DNA of 64,000 nucleotides from UBA1189 sp045594245 (GCA_045594245.1 JAZNYG010000009.1:1-64000), one strand, 5' to 3'; shown: positions 50,453-60,930, numbered from the stretch's first letter. Notes: generated from the letters alone by a model not told the origin. Translations and numbers: made by a program.

Positions 50453-52543
50453 TTAGTCAATCAGTCCACGATTACGGAGCAGGGCCTCGGGGTTGGGTTC
50501 GGCACCACGGAAGCGCTTGTAGAGTGTCATAGGCTCTTCGCTACCACCCATCTCGAGGATGTTCTTGCGGAAGCTGCGACCTGTAGCCTCATCAAAGATA
50601 CCCTTCTCCTTGAATGCCTCGAAGCCGTCGGCATCGAGCACCTCGGCCCACAGGTAGCTGTAGTAGCCTACGGCATAGCCACCGCTGAACACGTGGTTGA
50701 AGTAGGGACCGCGGTAACGGAAGGCAATCTGCGGAATGAGGCCAATCTTGTCAGCTATAGACTTCTCAAAAGCATTTGCCTCAAAGTCTGTATAGTCGGT
50801 AAGCATGTGATACTCCATATCGAGCAGGGCAGCACCTACGAGTTCTACGGTTTCGAAGCCAGAGTTGAATGATGAGGTGGCCTGCATCTTGGCGATGAGT
50901 TCATCGGTGATAGGCTCGCCGGTCTCGTAGTGGAGGGCATACATCTTCATTACCTCAGGCTCGATAGCCCAGTGCTCCATAATCTGTGAGGGCAGCTCCA
51001 CGAAGTCGCGGGCTACGCTGGTACCACTCACCGAGGGGTACTTGGTCTGTGTGAGGAATCCGTGGAGAGCATGACCCAGCTCGTGGAAGAGAGTGCGGGT
51101 CTCATCGATGGTCAAGAGTGAGGGAGTGTCACCTGTAGGACGGGTAAAGTTTCCCACGTTGACAATCATCGGGCGCTGATTCTCACCGTCGATGTTCGAT
51201 GCATCTACGATATTGTTCATCCAGGCTCCAGCACGCTTGGTAGCGCGGGGGAAGTAATCGGTGTAGAAGAGTGCAAGGTGTGAGCCGTCAGCATCGAGTA
51301 CCTCGAAGGTCTCCACTTCGGGATGGTATACATCCAATCCCTCGATGGGCTGGAACTTCATGCCGAAGAGCTTCTCCGATACCATGAAGGCACCCTTGCG
51401 CACATTGTCGAGTGAGAAGTAGGGACGCAGCTCGCTCTCGCTGAGTGCATACTTAGCCTCGCGCAACTTCTCGGTGTAGTACCACCAATCCCATGCCTCA
51501 AGCTTCTCGCCCTTGCCCTCGGCATCCATCATCTTCTGCAGCTCGGCAGCCTCGGCCTTGGCCTTGGGCAGCGCGGCATTCCAGATAGTCATAAGGAGGT
51601 TATAGGCAGCCTCGGGAGTTTTGGCCATCTTGTCCTCGAGCTGATACTGGGCAAAGGTCTCGTAGCCAAAGAGCTGGGCCTTCTGCTGACGCAGCTTGAG
51701 GATGCGGGCGATGACAGCCTTGTTGTCGTTCTCGTTGTTGTTGTCGCCACGGTTGATGTAGCCGAGATACATCTGCTTGCGCAACTCACGGTTGTCGGCA
51801 TACTGCATGAAGGGAATCCAGCTGGGCTTGTGCAGGGTGAAGAGCCATCCCTCCTTGCCTGCTGCCTGAGCAGCTTCACGAGCAGCGTTGATGGAGCTTT
51901 GGGGCAGACCAGCGAGGTCCTTCTCGTCGGTGATGACGAGCTCGAAGGCGTTGGTCTCGGCCAAGGCATTCTCGCCAAACTCGATGCTGGCCAATGAGAG
52001 CTGCTTGTCGATTTCCATGAGCTGTGCCTTCTTCTCGGCATCGAGCAGGGCACCACCCTTCACAAACATACGGTAATACTTGTCGAGCACCATCTCCTGC
52101 TCACGGGTAAGGCCCAGTGAAGCCTTGGTGTCGTAGAGCGCCTTCACACGAGCAAAGAGCGCCTCGTTCATCGTCATGTAGGCGCTGTGCTCGGTGAGGA
52201 TGGGCGACAGCTTCTTCTCTGTCTCGCGCATCACATCGTCGGCATCGGTCTCGTTGAGGTTGTAGAATACGCCGCTCACCTTGGCCAACTTCTTACCACT
52301 GCGCTCAAGGGCAGCGATGGTGTTGTCAAAGGTGGGAGCCTCTGTCTGGGCTACGATGGCGTCGATCTCGGCACGCTGCTCGGCAAGTCCCTCCATGAAG
52401 GCAGCTTCGTAGTCGGTCGATTGATACTTGGCAAATTCGGGAGCGCTAAAGGGCAGTGCCGAATCGGCCAGCACGGGATTGTCGTGCTTTGCATTACATG
52501 CAGTCAAGGCAACTATGGCCATAGCAATTAATGTTTTTTTCAT
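50453..52543 (-). CDS. M3-family zinc metallopeptidase lipoprotein (Dcp/oligopeptidase type)
   Basis: A lipoprotein signal (LIAMAIVALTAC, Cys16) precedes a 680-residue helical M3 peptidase. The zinc site is LFHELGHALHGFLTQTKYP (HExxH) with the downstream Glu in the helix MEYHMLTD region. VNVGNFTRPTGDTPSLLTID and AFRYRGPYFNHVFSGGYAVG are also typical of the Dcp branch. It trims dipeptides or short oligopeptides in the periplasm. Most Dcp proteins are cytosolic or periplasmic, and the lipoprotein form is usual in Bacteroidetes. It is monocistronic and ends 264 bases before the trpB leader. Confidence 0.93.
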   Translation of the reverse strand: MKKTLIAMAIVALTACNAKHDNPVLADSALPFSAPEFAKYQSTDYEAAFMEGLAEQRAEIDAIVAQTEAPTFDNTIAALERSGKKLAKVSGVFYNLNETDADDVMRETEKKLSPILTEHSAYMTMNEALFARVKALYDTKASLGLTREQEMVLDKYYRMFVKGGALLDAEKKAQLMEIDKQLSLASIEFGENALAETNAFELVITDEKDLAGLPQSSINAAREAAQAAGKEGWLFTLHKPSWIPFMQYADNRELRKQMYLGYINRGDNNNENDNKAVIARILKLRQQKAQLFGYETFAQYQLEDKMAKTPEAAYNLLMTIWNAALPKAKAEAAELQKMMDAEGKGEKLEAWDWWYYTEKLREAKYALSESELRPYFSLDNVRKGAFMVSEKLFGMKFQPIEGLDVYHPEVETFEVLDADGSHLALFYTDYFPRATKRAGAWMNNIVDASNIDGENQRPMIVNVGNFTRPTGDTPSLLTIDETRTLFHELGHALHGFLTQTKYPSVSGTSVARDFVELPSQIMEHWAIEPEVMKMYALHYETGEPITDELIAKMQATSSFNSGFETVELVGAALLDMEYHMLTDYTDFEANAFEKSIADKIGLIPQIAFRYRGPYFNHVFSGGYAVGYYSYLWAEVLDADGFEAFKEKGIFDEATGRSFRKNILEMGGSEEPMTLYKRFRGAEPNPEALLRNRGLID

Positions 52544-52613
52544 TGTTTGTAATTATTAATAATATATAGGTGATTCTATGTCTGATACTTTATGTGGGTT
52601 GGCATACATTCTG

Positions 52614-52621
52614 CAAAGATA
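52614..52621 (-). promoter_or_regulatory. -7 box of the M3 peptidase gene
   Basis: Minus strand TATCTTTG, an exact TAnnTTTG, about 70 bases before the ATG at 52543. No good -33 box was seen. Confidence 0.45.
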
Positions 52622-52762
52622 ATAAAAACGTTTCATATATTAAGGAATGTGGGTGACACGAGTGCATTTTTATAGCTTGGGTTTTCTATTTCATCACTTA
52701 TTGTGTGGATTTGATATATACTAGTGAGCAACATTTCTTCTATTAAAAATGAATCAATTTAT

Positions 52763-52793
52763 TTTGTTCTCCTCTCGGCTTGTAGTATCTTTG
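52763..52793 (+). promoter_or_regulatory. Promoter of ligA, with the start codon at the predicted transcription start
   Basis: TTTG (52763-52766), 19 bases, TATCTTTG (52786-52793), a perfect consensus. The -7 box ends 8 bases before the ATG at 52802, so the transcript would begin at or within a few bases of the start codon. Confidence 0.78.
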
Positions 52794-52801
52794 CACATAC
52801 T

Positions 52802-54805
52802 ATGACACGAAAAGAACAGATAGAGCAGTTGCGTAGCGAACTACATCGCCACAACCATAATTACTATGTGCTTAATGCTCCCGAAATATCGGATTTTGAG
52901 TTTGATCACTTGATGCGAGAATTGCAGGAACTCGAGGCGAAGTCCCCTGAGTATTATGATCCGATGTCGCCTACGATGCGTGTTGGTAGCGACCTCAGCA
53001 ATGAGTTTGTGCAAGTGGCGCATAAGTATCCAATGTTGTCTTTAGGAAATACTTACTCGTTTGAGGAAGTAAGGGATTTTTATGGTCGTGTGCAGCGTGC
53101 ATTGGGCAATGAGCCTTTTGAGTTGTGCTGCGAGATCAAGTACGACGGTGTTTCCATCTCCTTGACCTATGAGGAGGGTCGCTTGGTACGTGCCGTGACT
53201 CGTGGCGATAGTGTGCAGGGCGATGATGTGACTGCCAATGTGAAGACCATCAATAGCATCCCGCTCGTGTTGCATGGGGAGGGATACCCACGTGAGTTTG
53301 AGATTCGTGGCGAGATACTGATGCCATGGGAGCAGTTTGATCGTCTCAATCGTGAGCGTGAGGCACAGGAGGAAGCGCTCTTTGCCAATCCTCGCAATGC
53401 GGCATCAGGCACACTAAAGTTGCAGAACTCTACAGTGGTGGCCTCACGTAAGCTCGATGCATACCTATATTATATGTTGGGCGACACGCTACCCGATGCG
53501 GGACACTATGAGTGCCTGCAGCATGCTGCCCAATGGGGATTCAAGGTGTCGCCTGCTATGCGTAAATGTAGTACGCTTGATGAAGTGTTCGAGTATATCA
53601 ACTATTGGGACACGGAGCGCAAGAACCTGCCCGTGGCTACGGACGGTATTGTCATCAAGGTGAACTCCCTGGCACAGCAGCGCTCGCTTGGGTATACGGC
53701 CAAAGTACCTCGTTGGGCCATTGCTTATAAGTTTCAGGCCGAGAAGGCTGTGACGCGGCTCAATGAGATAACCTATCAGGTGGGACGCACAGGCACGGTG
53801 ACTCCGGTAGCCAACTTTGACCCCGTACAGCTCTCGGGCACTATGGTCAAGCGTGCAACGTTACATAATGCCGACTTTATGGAGAATCTCGACTTGCATA
53901 TCGGTGATATGGTGTTCGTGGAGAAGGGTGGCGAGATTATCCCCAAGATTACTGCTGTGGACCTCGATGCACGCTCCTTCATGATGGGTGAGAAGGTGCG
54001 CTTCATCACCCGCTGCCCCGAATGTGGCACGCCGCTGATGCGTGTAGAGGGCGAGGCGGCAATCTTCTGCCCGAACGATGTGACTTGTCCGCCACAGATT
54101 AAAGGAAGGATTGAGCACTTCATCAGCCGCAAGGCCATGAATATTGACGGACTGGGTGCCGAGACGGTGGATTTGCTGTACTCCGTAGGGCTTATTCATG
54201 ATGCTGCCGATCTTTACAAGCTGCGCATCCCTGACATCAGCCGTCTTGAACGTATGGGCTATAAGTCGGCCGAGAATATCATACGCAGCATAGAACGCTC
54301 GCGCGAAGTGCCCTTCGAACGTGTACTTTTTGCCATTGGCATCCGTTTTGTGGGAGAGACTGTGGCCAAGAAACTGGCCCGTTCCTTCGGATCTATGGAG
54401 CGTATAGAGAATGCCACGTTTGAAGAACTAGTTGCTGTGGATGAAATAGGTGAGAAGATTGCCCAAAGCATTCTGCGCTTCTTCTCCAATGAGCTGTGCC
54501 GTACCCTTGTTACGCGTCTTAAGGAAGCTGGCCTGCAGATGGAACTGATGGTAGATGAGAGCATTGTACGTACCGATAAGCTGGCGGGCAAGAGCATCGT
54601 TATCAGTGGAGTTTTTGCGTTGCACTCAAGGAATGAGTACAAGGCTATGATTGAGCAGCATGGTGGCACAAACGTGTCGTCCATCTCAAGCAAAACCTCT
54701 TTTGTCCTTGCTGGCCGCGATATGGGACCTGCCAAGTTGGAGAAGGCTCAAAAATTGGGCGTACCCATTATGGATGAAGACAGCTTCTTGCATTTGATAG
54801 ATTAA
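52802..54805 (+). CDS. ligA: NAD-dependent DNA ligase
   Basis: The start at 52802 (MTRKEQIEQLRSELHRHNHN) matches the normal LigA N-terminus; the frame upstream overlaps the promoter. The 667-residue enzyme has the domain order Ia (NAD binding, YYVLNAPEISDFEFD), the nucleotidyltransferase site KYDG with Lys113, OB fold, a four-Cys zinc finger (CPECGTPLMRVEGEAAIFC), HhH repeats (ERMGYKSAENIIRSIE) and a C-terminal BRCT domain (LAGKSIVISGVF). It seals nicks in replication and repair. A large sensor-like gene follows 11 bases later. Confidence 0.97.
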   Translation: MTRKEQIEQLRSELHRHNHNYYVLNAPEISDFEFDHLMRELQELEAKSPEYYDPMSPTMRVGSDLSNEFVQVAHKYPMLSLGNTYSFEEVRDFYGRVQRALGNEPFELCCEIKYDGVSISLTYEEGRLVRAVTRGDSVQGDDVTANVKTINSIPLVLHGEGYPREFEIRGEILMPWEQFDRLNREREAQEEALFANPRNAASGTLKLQNSTVVASRKLDAYLYYMLGDTLPDAGHYECLQHAAQWGFKVSPAMRKCSTLDEVFEYINYWDTERKNLPVATDGIVIKVNSLAQQRSLGYTAKVPRWAIAYKFQAEKAVTRLNEITYQVGRTGTVTPVANFDPVQLSGTMVKRATLHNADFMENLDLHIGDMVFVEKGGEIIPKITAVDLDARSFMMGEKVRFITRCPECGTPLMRVEGEAAIFCPNDVTCPPQIKGRIEHFISRKAMNIDGLGAETVDLLYSVGLIHDAADLYKLRIPDISRLERMGYKSAENIIRSIERSREVPFERVLFAIGIRFVGETVAKKLARSFGSMERIENATFEELVAVDEIGEKIAQSILRFFSNELCRTLVTRLKEAGLQMELMVDESIVRTDKLAGKSIVISGVFALHSRNEYKAMIEQHGGTNVSSISSKTSFVLAGRDMGPAKLEKAQKLGVPIMDEDSFLHLID

Positions 54806-54816
54806 TTTAATTCTTG

Positions 54817-57800
54817 ATGACCATGAAGGGGCGTTTAGGATATTATGTGATAGTTGGGTTATGTGTCATATGCCTAATGGGCTGTTCTGCATATGGAGAT
54901 CATAGTATCGGGGCGCATCCTTCCGAGGAGTTCAACCGCAAGGCTTATTCTTGGCGTTATCGTAATTTGGATTCAACGATTTATTATGCAACAAAGGCCT
55001 ATGAGGAGGCTGATCGTTATAGCCATGGTCGTACTGTAGCATGCAATATGTTGGGCTTTGTTGCCTATATGCAGATGCAGTATGATGTAGCTCTGTATTG
55101 GTATGATGAGGTTGACAGGCTGGCAGGTTGTGAATTGGAACGTTTTGTTGCCGATGTGGGACGTATGAATGTGTATCTGCGCACAGCTGATAACTTGTCT
55201 TTCTACAATTATCGTGTGAAAGCGATGGAGCGCTTAGCACATATCAGTGAGGAAACCGATTTCTTTTCAATTCAGGAAAGGGTACGTTTATTTTCAACGG
55301 TGAATGACTTCTATATGGTAACTGCCTTGCATCACTATATGATAGGGCAACGGCCAGAGGCACGTGTTGAAATGGATAAGATTGTCGATGATGATAATTT
55401 GCGTACCGATTCTGCACAGTGGCTCATGGTACAATATCTTAAGGGGCTTGGACTTGATGTGGAAGGTGATACCTATGAGCAGCGAGTGTTGCGTCGATAT
55501 ACCTATCTGAACACTTGTTTGCGGACTGGTCGTGAAGGTGGGTACAGCTATTTCGAGGGAATAGCTTTGTCTGGATTGGCCGAACTTTTGGCCGATTCAC
55601 TACGCCGTGATTATCTCTCGCATCAGCGACCTAATTCTTTTTCTCAATTGTTCAATGGCATAGAGGAGGGTGTTCTAGGTCTTGCTTACGATGCTAGAGA
55701 ATGTTTGCATGTATATGGCGATTGTTATGGTGTGGTGAATACTACAGTTCAGATAGCCTCCATATGCAATAGGGAGGGCAAGTATGAAGCAGCTCTTGAT
55801 ACGCTGTCGGTATTGGTTGATGGAGCTATCATGTCGGTACCTGATGCTCTGTGTCGCCTCCACGAAGAGTCTAGTTTGGCCTATGCGGGTTTAGGTGATA
55901 AAGCGATGTCAGACTATCACCGTAATCAATATCTTGATTTACTGGAAACGACTCGTCAGGATAAGGAACTAGAAAGTCGCTATTTATCTTTGAAGCGGCA
56001 GCAACGCACGATGACCATATTGTTATGTGTTGTGCTTGTCGGTATAGCCTTGCTAGGTATACTCATTGTGTCTCTCTCAAAGCGCAGACGTATGAATGGT
56101 CACGGGTACGGTCAGCAGCTACGCGATCTCCTGCAAGAAACCGAGAAGCGTGTCTTTCTGCAGCAACGGCATGTCGAGGTTGGCAAGCGTGGAAACGTTG
56201 TACGTAAAGCTACTTTTTCTATGTTGACGGGTGTGATGCCTTACATAGATCGTATGGCTCATGAGGTGGATTGTTTGCAATATGCCGATGTGTGGAACGA
56301 TACGGAATTGCGAACACGCAAGATGGAATATATCAGTGAACTGGCTGATGAAATCAATTGCCTTAATGAAGTGTTGTCTCAATGGATTAAAACTACGCAG
56401 GGGGTGGTAAGCCTTCATGTTGAGTCATTTTCCTTGGCAGAAGTATTTGAAATGATAGAGCGTAGCAGTACTACTTTTCTAATGAAAGGGCTCACACTTG
56501 AGATTCAATCTACTGATGCCGTTGTTAAAGCCGATAAGGCGCTTACATTTTTTATGCTTAACACCTTGGCTGACAATGCGCGTAAGTTCACTCCTGAAGG
56601 GGGAATCGTGCGTATAACGGCTGATGTATGCGATGATTATGTGGAGTTGTCGGTAAGAGATACTGGGGCCGGAATGTCCGAAACTGACATCGCTCATGTT
56701 TTGTGCGAGAAAGTCTATGACGCTTCCTCTATTGGTTGCGACTTGCCGTTAGAACAACGTAAGAATAAGGGTGGCGGATTTGGACTGCTCAACTGTAAAG
56801 GCATCATTGAAAAGTATCGCAAGACCGATTCTGTCTTTGATGTTTGTCGTTTGGGAATTGATAGTCGGATAGGTAAAGGAAGTCGTTTTTGGTTTCGCTT
56901 GCCCAAAGGAGTGCGCCGTTTGATGGTGATACTGTGTGTAATGATAGCCTCACCTTATTTGGCCCAAGGAGGCGAACTTGCGGCAGACTCTACAATTGGT
57001 TATACTGATTCTAGTCTAAATGATATCACTCGTGCTATTTCTTTGGACATGGATGAGGCCGATTATTCTCCTCTCTTAGTGCAGGCTTCAGCCTATGCAG
57101 ATAGTGTCTATTATGCCAATGTTGATGGTCGTTACGAAGATGCGCTCTCCTTCGCGGATTCTGCTATTCATTACCTTAATGTTCACCATTGTCAATATGC
57201 TGACGAATATATTGCTCCACTTACCGCTATGCGGGGCGAGGGAAGCAATGTGGAGTTGCGTTGGTGGCTAAGTGATTTCTCCACTGACTACCACACAATT
57301 CTCGATGTACGCAATGAGTTGGCTGTGGCTAACCTTGCTTTGCGTCGATGGGACCATTATCGCTACAACAATCGTATATATAACGATCTCTATAAACTTA
57401 TCAGTGAGGACCGCTCTCTTATTGACTATTGTAACCGTATGCAACGTTACAATAGCAATATTTCTCTAGCAATATTCATTTGTGTACTACTTGTGCTTGG
57501 TTATGTCGCTGTTCTTATCTATACATTTATGGGACGAATGGAGCATGTATATAGTAATATTGAAACAATAGAAGATGAGGAGCGTCGCACACGATATGAG
57601 GGGAATCGTTTGCATGTACAGAATATGGTGCTTGACAATTGCCTCTCTACCATTAAACATGAGACGGTGTACTATCCCAATCGTATCAAGCAGTTAGTGG
57701 CTCGTCTTGATGGGTATGATGAGCGTTTACAGATGAAGGAATTAATCGACTATTATAGGGTTGTCTTCACTACCTTGACCAATTGTGCCTTGCGACAATT

Positions 57801-58305
57801 AGAGGAAGTAACGTTTCGTCGTTCAGAAGTAGAAGTTGAGGCTTTGCTCCAACGTGTGGCGTTATATCACGCCAAATTGGTGCGCCAGAATCACGATGCC
57901 CCTGAACTTGTCGTGGAGAGTAATAAGGAACAGGTGCTGTGTGATGTCGACTTAATTGATTTCTTATTAGAGCAGCTTATTGATGCAGCAATAGCTGTTT
58001 CACCCACTGATTATCTCACTCTACAAACAAATACCGATGGTGAATTCGTACGTTTCACTCTTGTAAATACTTCACGTACCCCTTCTATAGAGACAATAAA
58101 AAACCTCTTCTCACCTTCGTCTATGCGGCATGGTAATGTTAAAGAATATCGGTTGAAGGGGAGTGAATACATGATATGTCGTCAGATTATTCGTGAGCAC
58201 GACGATTACTTTAATCACGTAGGTTGTCGTATTACAGCTGAATTGATCTCCGGAGGCTATACCATATGGTTTACTCTTCCGAGGCGTTGTGTCCCTTTAC
58301 CTTAG
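54817..58305 (+). CDS. Giant two-module sensor-like protein (histidine-kinase-like ATPase plus second TPR/kinase-like half)
   Basis: The start at 54817 or 54823 gives a lipoprotein signal (VIVGLCVICLMGC). Residues to about 390 are helical repeats. A membrane helix (MTILLCVVLVGIALLGILIV) follows. The kinase ATPase domain has an N box (NTLADNARKF), G1 (RDTGAGM, Asp615) and G2 (NKGGGFGLLNCKGIIEKY), but no H-box is evident before it. At residue 703 an internal signal-like segment (MVILCVMIASPYLAQGG) opens a second half with helical repeats, another membrane helix (IFICVLLVLGYVAVLIYTF), and an H-box-like TIKHETVYYPNRI (His948) followed by a degenerate ATPase region. It matches the Bacteroidetes DUF5112/DUF5113 group as I recall. 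Partner unknown. Confidence 0.78.
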   Translation: MTMKGRLGYYVIVGLCVICLMGCSAYGDHSIGAHPSEEFNRKAYSWRYRNLDSTIYYATKAYEEADRYSHGRTVACNMLGFVAYMQMQYDVALYWYDEVDRLAGCELERFVADVGRMNVYLRTADNLSFYNYRVKAMERLAHISEETDFFSIQERVRLFSTVNDFYMVTALHHYMIGQRPEARVEMDKIVDDDNLRTDSAQWLMVQYLKGLGLDVEGDTYEQRVLRRYTYLNTCLRTGREGGYSYFEGIALSGLAELLADSLRRDYLSHQRPNSFSQLFNGIEEGVLGLAYDARECLHVYGDCYGVVNTTVQIASICNREGKYEAALDTLSVLVDGAIMSVPDALCRLHEESSLAYAGLGDKAMSDYHRNQYLDLLETTRQDKELESRYLSLKRQQRTMTILLCVVLVGIALLGILIVSLSKRRRMNGHGYGQQLRDLLQETEKRVFLQQRHVEVGKRGNVVRKATFSMLTGVMPYIDRMAHEVDCLQYADVWNDTELRTRKMEYISELADEINCLNEVLSQWIKTTQGVVSLHVESFSLAEVFEMIERSSTTFLMKGLTLEIQSTDAVVKADKALTFFMLNTLADNARKFTPEGGIVRITADVCDDYVELSVRDTGAGMSETDIAHVLCEKVYDASSIGCDLPLEQRKNKGGGFGLLNCKGIIEKYRKTDSVFDVCRLGIDSRIGKGSRFWFRLPKGVRRLMVILCVMIASPYLAQGGELAADSTIGYTDSSLNDITRAISLDMDEADYSPLLVQASAYADSVYYANVDGRYEDALSFADSAIHYLNVHHCQYADEYIAPLTAMRGEGSNVELRWWLSDFSTDYHTILDVRNELAVANLALRRWDHYRYNNRIYNDLYKLISEDRSLIDYCNRMQRYNSNISLAIFICVLLVLGYVAVLIYTFMGRMEHVYSNIETIEDEERRTRYEGNRLHVQNMVLDNCLSTIKHETVYYPNRIKQLVARLDGYDERLQMKELIDYYRVVFTTLTNCALRQLEEVTFRRSEVEVEALLQRVALYHAKLVRQNHDAPELVVESNKEQVLCDVDLIDFLLEQLIDAAIAVSPTDYLTLQTNTDGEFVRFTLVNTSRTPSIETIKNLFSPSSMRHGNVKEYRLKGSEYMICRQIIREHDDYFNHVGCRITAELISGGYTIWFTLPRRCVPLP

Positions 58306-58344
58306 GTACAGAGAATATACAAGAACCTCTTCAGATTCCCAATC

Positions 58345-60930
58345 TTATTGCCATTTCATCCGAATCTTTTTGCCGGTGTAGTTTACTTCCCGCTTATGCT
58401 CACCCTTGACTAAGATGATGGTACGCTCTTGCTGTATGCCCTCAAAGCTTCCTTGACGCTTGCCTATGATGAGGGTTTGCTGCGCTTCGTTCCAAGTGAA
58501 GGGGATGCGGCTGCTGGCTCCCGACTCGTAGTTGTGATTGGTGCCTTCGTCTTCGTAGAGGCAGAAGGTGGCATCGGTTCCGGGATAGATACGCAGGGTG
58601 AGTGGCTCCTCGGACTTCTCGCTGCTGTACTGTATGGCAGGTCCCCAAGGAAGTATGCTGCCACCCTTGACAAATACGGGGATGGTCTCGATGCTGACCT
58701 TTGTGTCGACGTATTGCTTGCCATCATAGTGCTTGCCCGACCAGAAATCGTACCATCCGCCAGCGTGTTCGGGAAGGTAGCTACGGTAGCTGGTTACGCC
58801 CTTCTTTACGATGGGCTGGATGAGCAGCGAATGTCCGAACATATACGCTATATCTTGCTTCAGTGCCTCTTCGTCATTGGCGAAGTCGAACACCAAGGGG
58901 CGCATCAATGTGGAACCCTCGTAGCTGACGCGGGCTGCCTCGGAGTAGATGTAGGGTAGCAGGCGGTAGCGCAGCTCCAGATACTGGGCGATGATGCGTT
59001 CGGCTTCAGCACCGTAACGCCAAGGCTCAGTGTCGCTCATGTAGCCGTGTACGCGCATCAGGGGCAGGAAGGTGGAGCCCTGAATCCAGCGTAGCATACA
59101 TTCGATGTAGTCGGCATTGGAGTGCTGGCCTCCTGGGCGGAAGAAGCCGCCGGCATCGTAGGTCCACCAGGGGAGTCCTGTGCTGACCAGTCCGAGTCCC
59201 GACACGAATTGCCTGCGGAGTGTTTCCCAGTCGTTGCCCACATCGCCCGACCAGAATACCGAGCCATAGCGCTGTATGCCAGGGAAGGCACTGCGGGTGA
59301 ATATCATGCTGCGACGCCCTGGGTCGTCGTTGCGGCATCCCTCATATACTGTTTTGCTGACGAGCAGGGGATATACGTTGCGGTACACCTCGCCGGGGAT
59401 GGTCTGATTGTTTACCTTACGACCTACAAGGTCGTCATTCTCTGGCTCGGTAGCATCTTGCCACCAAGCATCTATGCCGTATGGCTGGAGCAGACGCTCG
59501 CTGAAGTTTTTCCAATAGAAAGCTGCAGCATCGGGGTTGAAGAAGTCGACCCATGAGGAGTGTGGAATGTAGTAGCCCTTCTCTGCTATCTGTCGGCCAA
59601 CCTCTGAGTTGGGATCTATCTTCGACCATACGGATAGCATCAAGTGCATGTTCATGCGGTGTAGCGAGTCGGTCATGGTTGCCGGGTCGGGGTAGTGGGC
59701 TTCGTCGAAGCGCATGGCGTTCCATCCATATTTGCCCCAGTATTGCCAGTCCTGCACAATCAGGTCGATAGGTAGCTTGCGCTGGCGGAAGGTGGCGGCA
59801 TTGTCCAGCAACTCCTTCTGTGACTTGTATCGCTCGCGGCAGTGTACATAGCCGAATGCCCATTGCGGTAGCATGGGTACTTCGCCTGTGAGGTCGCGGT
59901 AGGTGGCGATGGCTTCATCGGCAGAACCTACGAAGACTGTATAGTCAACACACGAGGCTACGGGCGAGCGCAGTGTGGTGGTGTTGTCGATGAGGCGATA
60001 GTGTAGGGTGGGGCGGTCGTTACGCTCCAGTTCGGCCACTACATCGTGCTTGCCAGCCTCCAGCTCCACGATGACCGAGGTGGTAGGAGGGAGCCATACG
60101 TTTCGAACGTCTGTGATAGTCTCTCCATCAATCTCCAAGTGATGGCGCCGGGCCATGGCCTGCCCCACATAGAGCATCAGGGCATATCTGCCGCTGGTGG
60201 GTATTTCCAATGTGCCTCTGAATCCGTTGGCGCGGCGCATTTCGCGACGTGACCCCTCGGTAGAGGTCACATTCACGGCTACCGCTTCGCCTTGACTGTC
60301 TGTTTGCTCCAACTTCAGTGAGGCCTCTGTTGGGTTGAAGTCCACCATTCCGTAATTGTTCCATAGCAACCCATACCCATGGCTTGAGAGGATGAAGGGG
60401 ATGGCAATCTGTGTGTTTACCTGTGTGAGTCGGCGTGTCAGTCCGCGTACGTTGCTGTACCCATCCTGAAACTGTCCCAGTCCGTAGAGATACTCATCGG
60501 TGGGCGACTCCAGCTGCAGGCCTGCTATCCATGTAGGCTCTCCCTGTACGGTGCTTGCCTGTAGCTGGTGCGAGGTTGCTTTGAATATTTCGTCCCCTTG
60601 CCTGTTGGTGATGGTGAGCGCTTGTGCACGATTGTCTATACAGATGCTCATCGCATGAGTCTCTATTGTGGTGACTCCCTCCTTGCTACAACTCTTGTAT
60701 TTCACCTTTTTGGTGCCTGCATCGGGCTGGTATATCCATTCGGGCAGCGTTCGTCCTTTGCCTTTGATATACTGCACACGTACAGCATTGTCGGCCATAA
60801 TGTTGAGGCGCAGCGTACCCGCTTGAAAGGGAATATCCACTACGTTGGAATGCTTCTCTACGTTTTGTGCTGTTAATGAGAAAATGTTGCTAAGTAGCAG
60901 GAATGTGATGAGTTTCTTGGTGATAGACAT
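58345..60930 (-). CDS. Secreted GH31-family alpha-glycosidase with PA14 insert
   Basis: The start at 60930 (MSITKKLITFLLLSNIFSLTAQ) gives a clear signal peptide. The order is N-terminal beta-sandwich (LRLNIMADNAVRVQYIKGKG), a PA14-like insert at about 225-340 (GTLEIPTSGRYALMLYVGQA), and the TIM barrel with the GH31 nucleophile in WWQDATEPENDD (about residue 490) and the acid in VFWSGDVGNDWETLRRQ. C-terminal sandwiches follow. PA14-carrying GH31 enzymes in Bacteroides include alpha-xylosidases of xyloglucan loci, so that is a reasonable guess. It stands alone, divergent from lepA. The promoter is weak (TTAATTTG at 60962-60969). Confidence 0.9.
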   Translation of the reverse strand: MSITKKLITFLLLSNIFSLTAQNVEKHSNVVDIPFQAGTLRLNIMADNAVRVQYIKGKGRTLPEWIYQPDAGTKKVKYKSCSKEGVTTIETHAMSICIDNRAQALTITNRQGDEIFKATSHQLQASTVQGEPTWIAGLQLESPTDEYLYGLGQFQDGYSNVRGLTRRLTQVNTQIAIPFILSSHGYGLLWNNYGMVDFNPTEASLKLEQTDSQGEAVAVNVTSTEGSRREMRRANGFRGTLEIPTSGRYALMLYVGQAMARRHHLEIDGETITDVRNVWLPPTTSVIVELEAGKHDVVAELERNDRPTLHYRLIDNTTTLRSPVASCVDYTVFVGSADEAIATYRDLTGEVPMLPQWAFGYVHCRERYKSQKELLDNAATFRQRKLPIDLIVQDWQYWGKYGWNAMRFDEAHYPDPATMTDSLHRMNMHLMLSVWSKIDPNSEVGRQIAEKGYYIPHSSWVDFFNPDAAAFYWKNFSERLLQPYGIDAWWQDATEPENDDLVGRKVNNQTIPGEVYRNVYPLLVSKTVYEGCRNDDPGRRSMIFTRSAFPGIQRYGSVFWSGDVGNDWETLRRQFVSGLGLVSTGLPWWTYDAGGFFRPGGQHSNADYIECMLRWIQGSTFLPLMRVHGYMSDTEPWRYGAEAERIIAQYLELRYRLLPYIYSEAARVSYEGSTLMRPLVFDFANDEEALKQDIAYMFGHSLLIQPIVKKGVTSYRSYLPEHAGGWYDFWSGKHYDGKQYVDTKVSIETIPVFVKGGSILPWGPAIQYSSEKSEEPLTLRIYPGTDATFCLYEDEGTNHNYESGASSRIPFTWNEAQQTLIIGKRQGSFEGIQQERTIILVKGEHKREVNYTGKKIRMKWQ

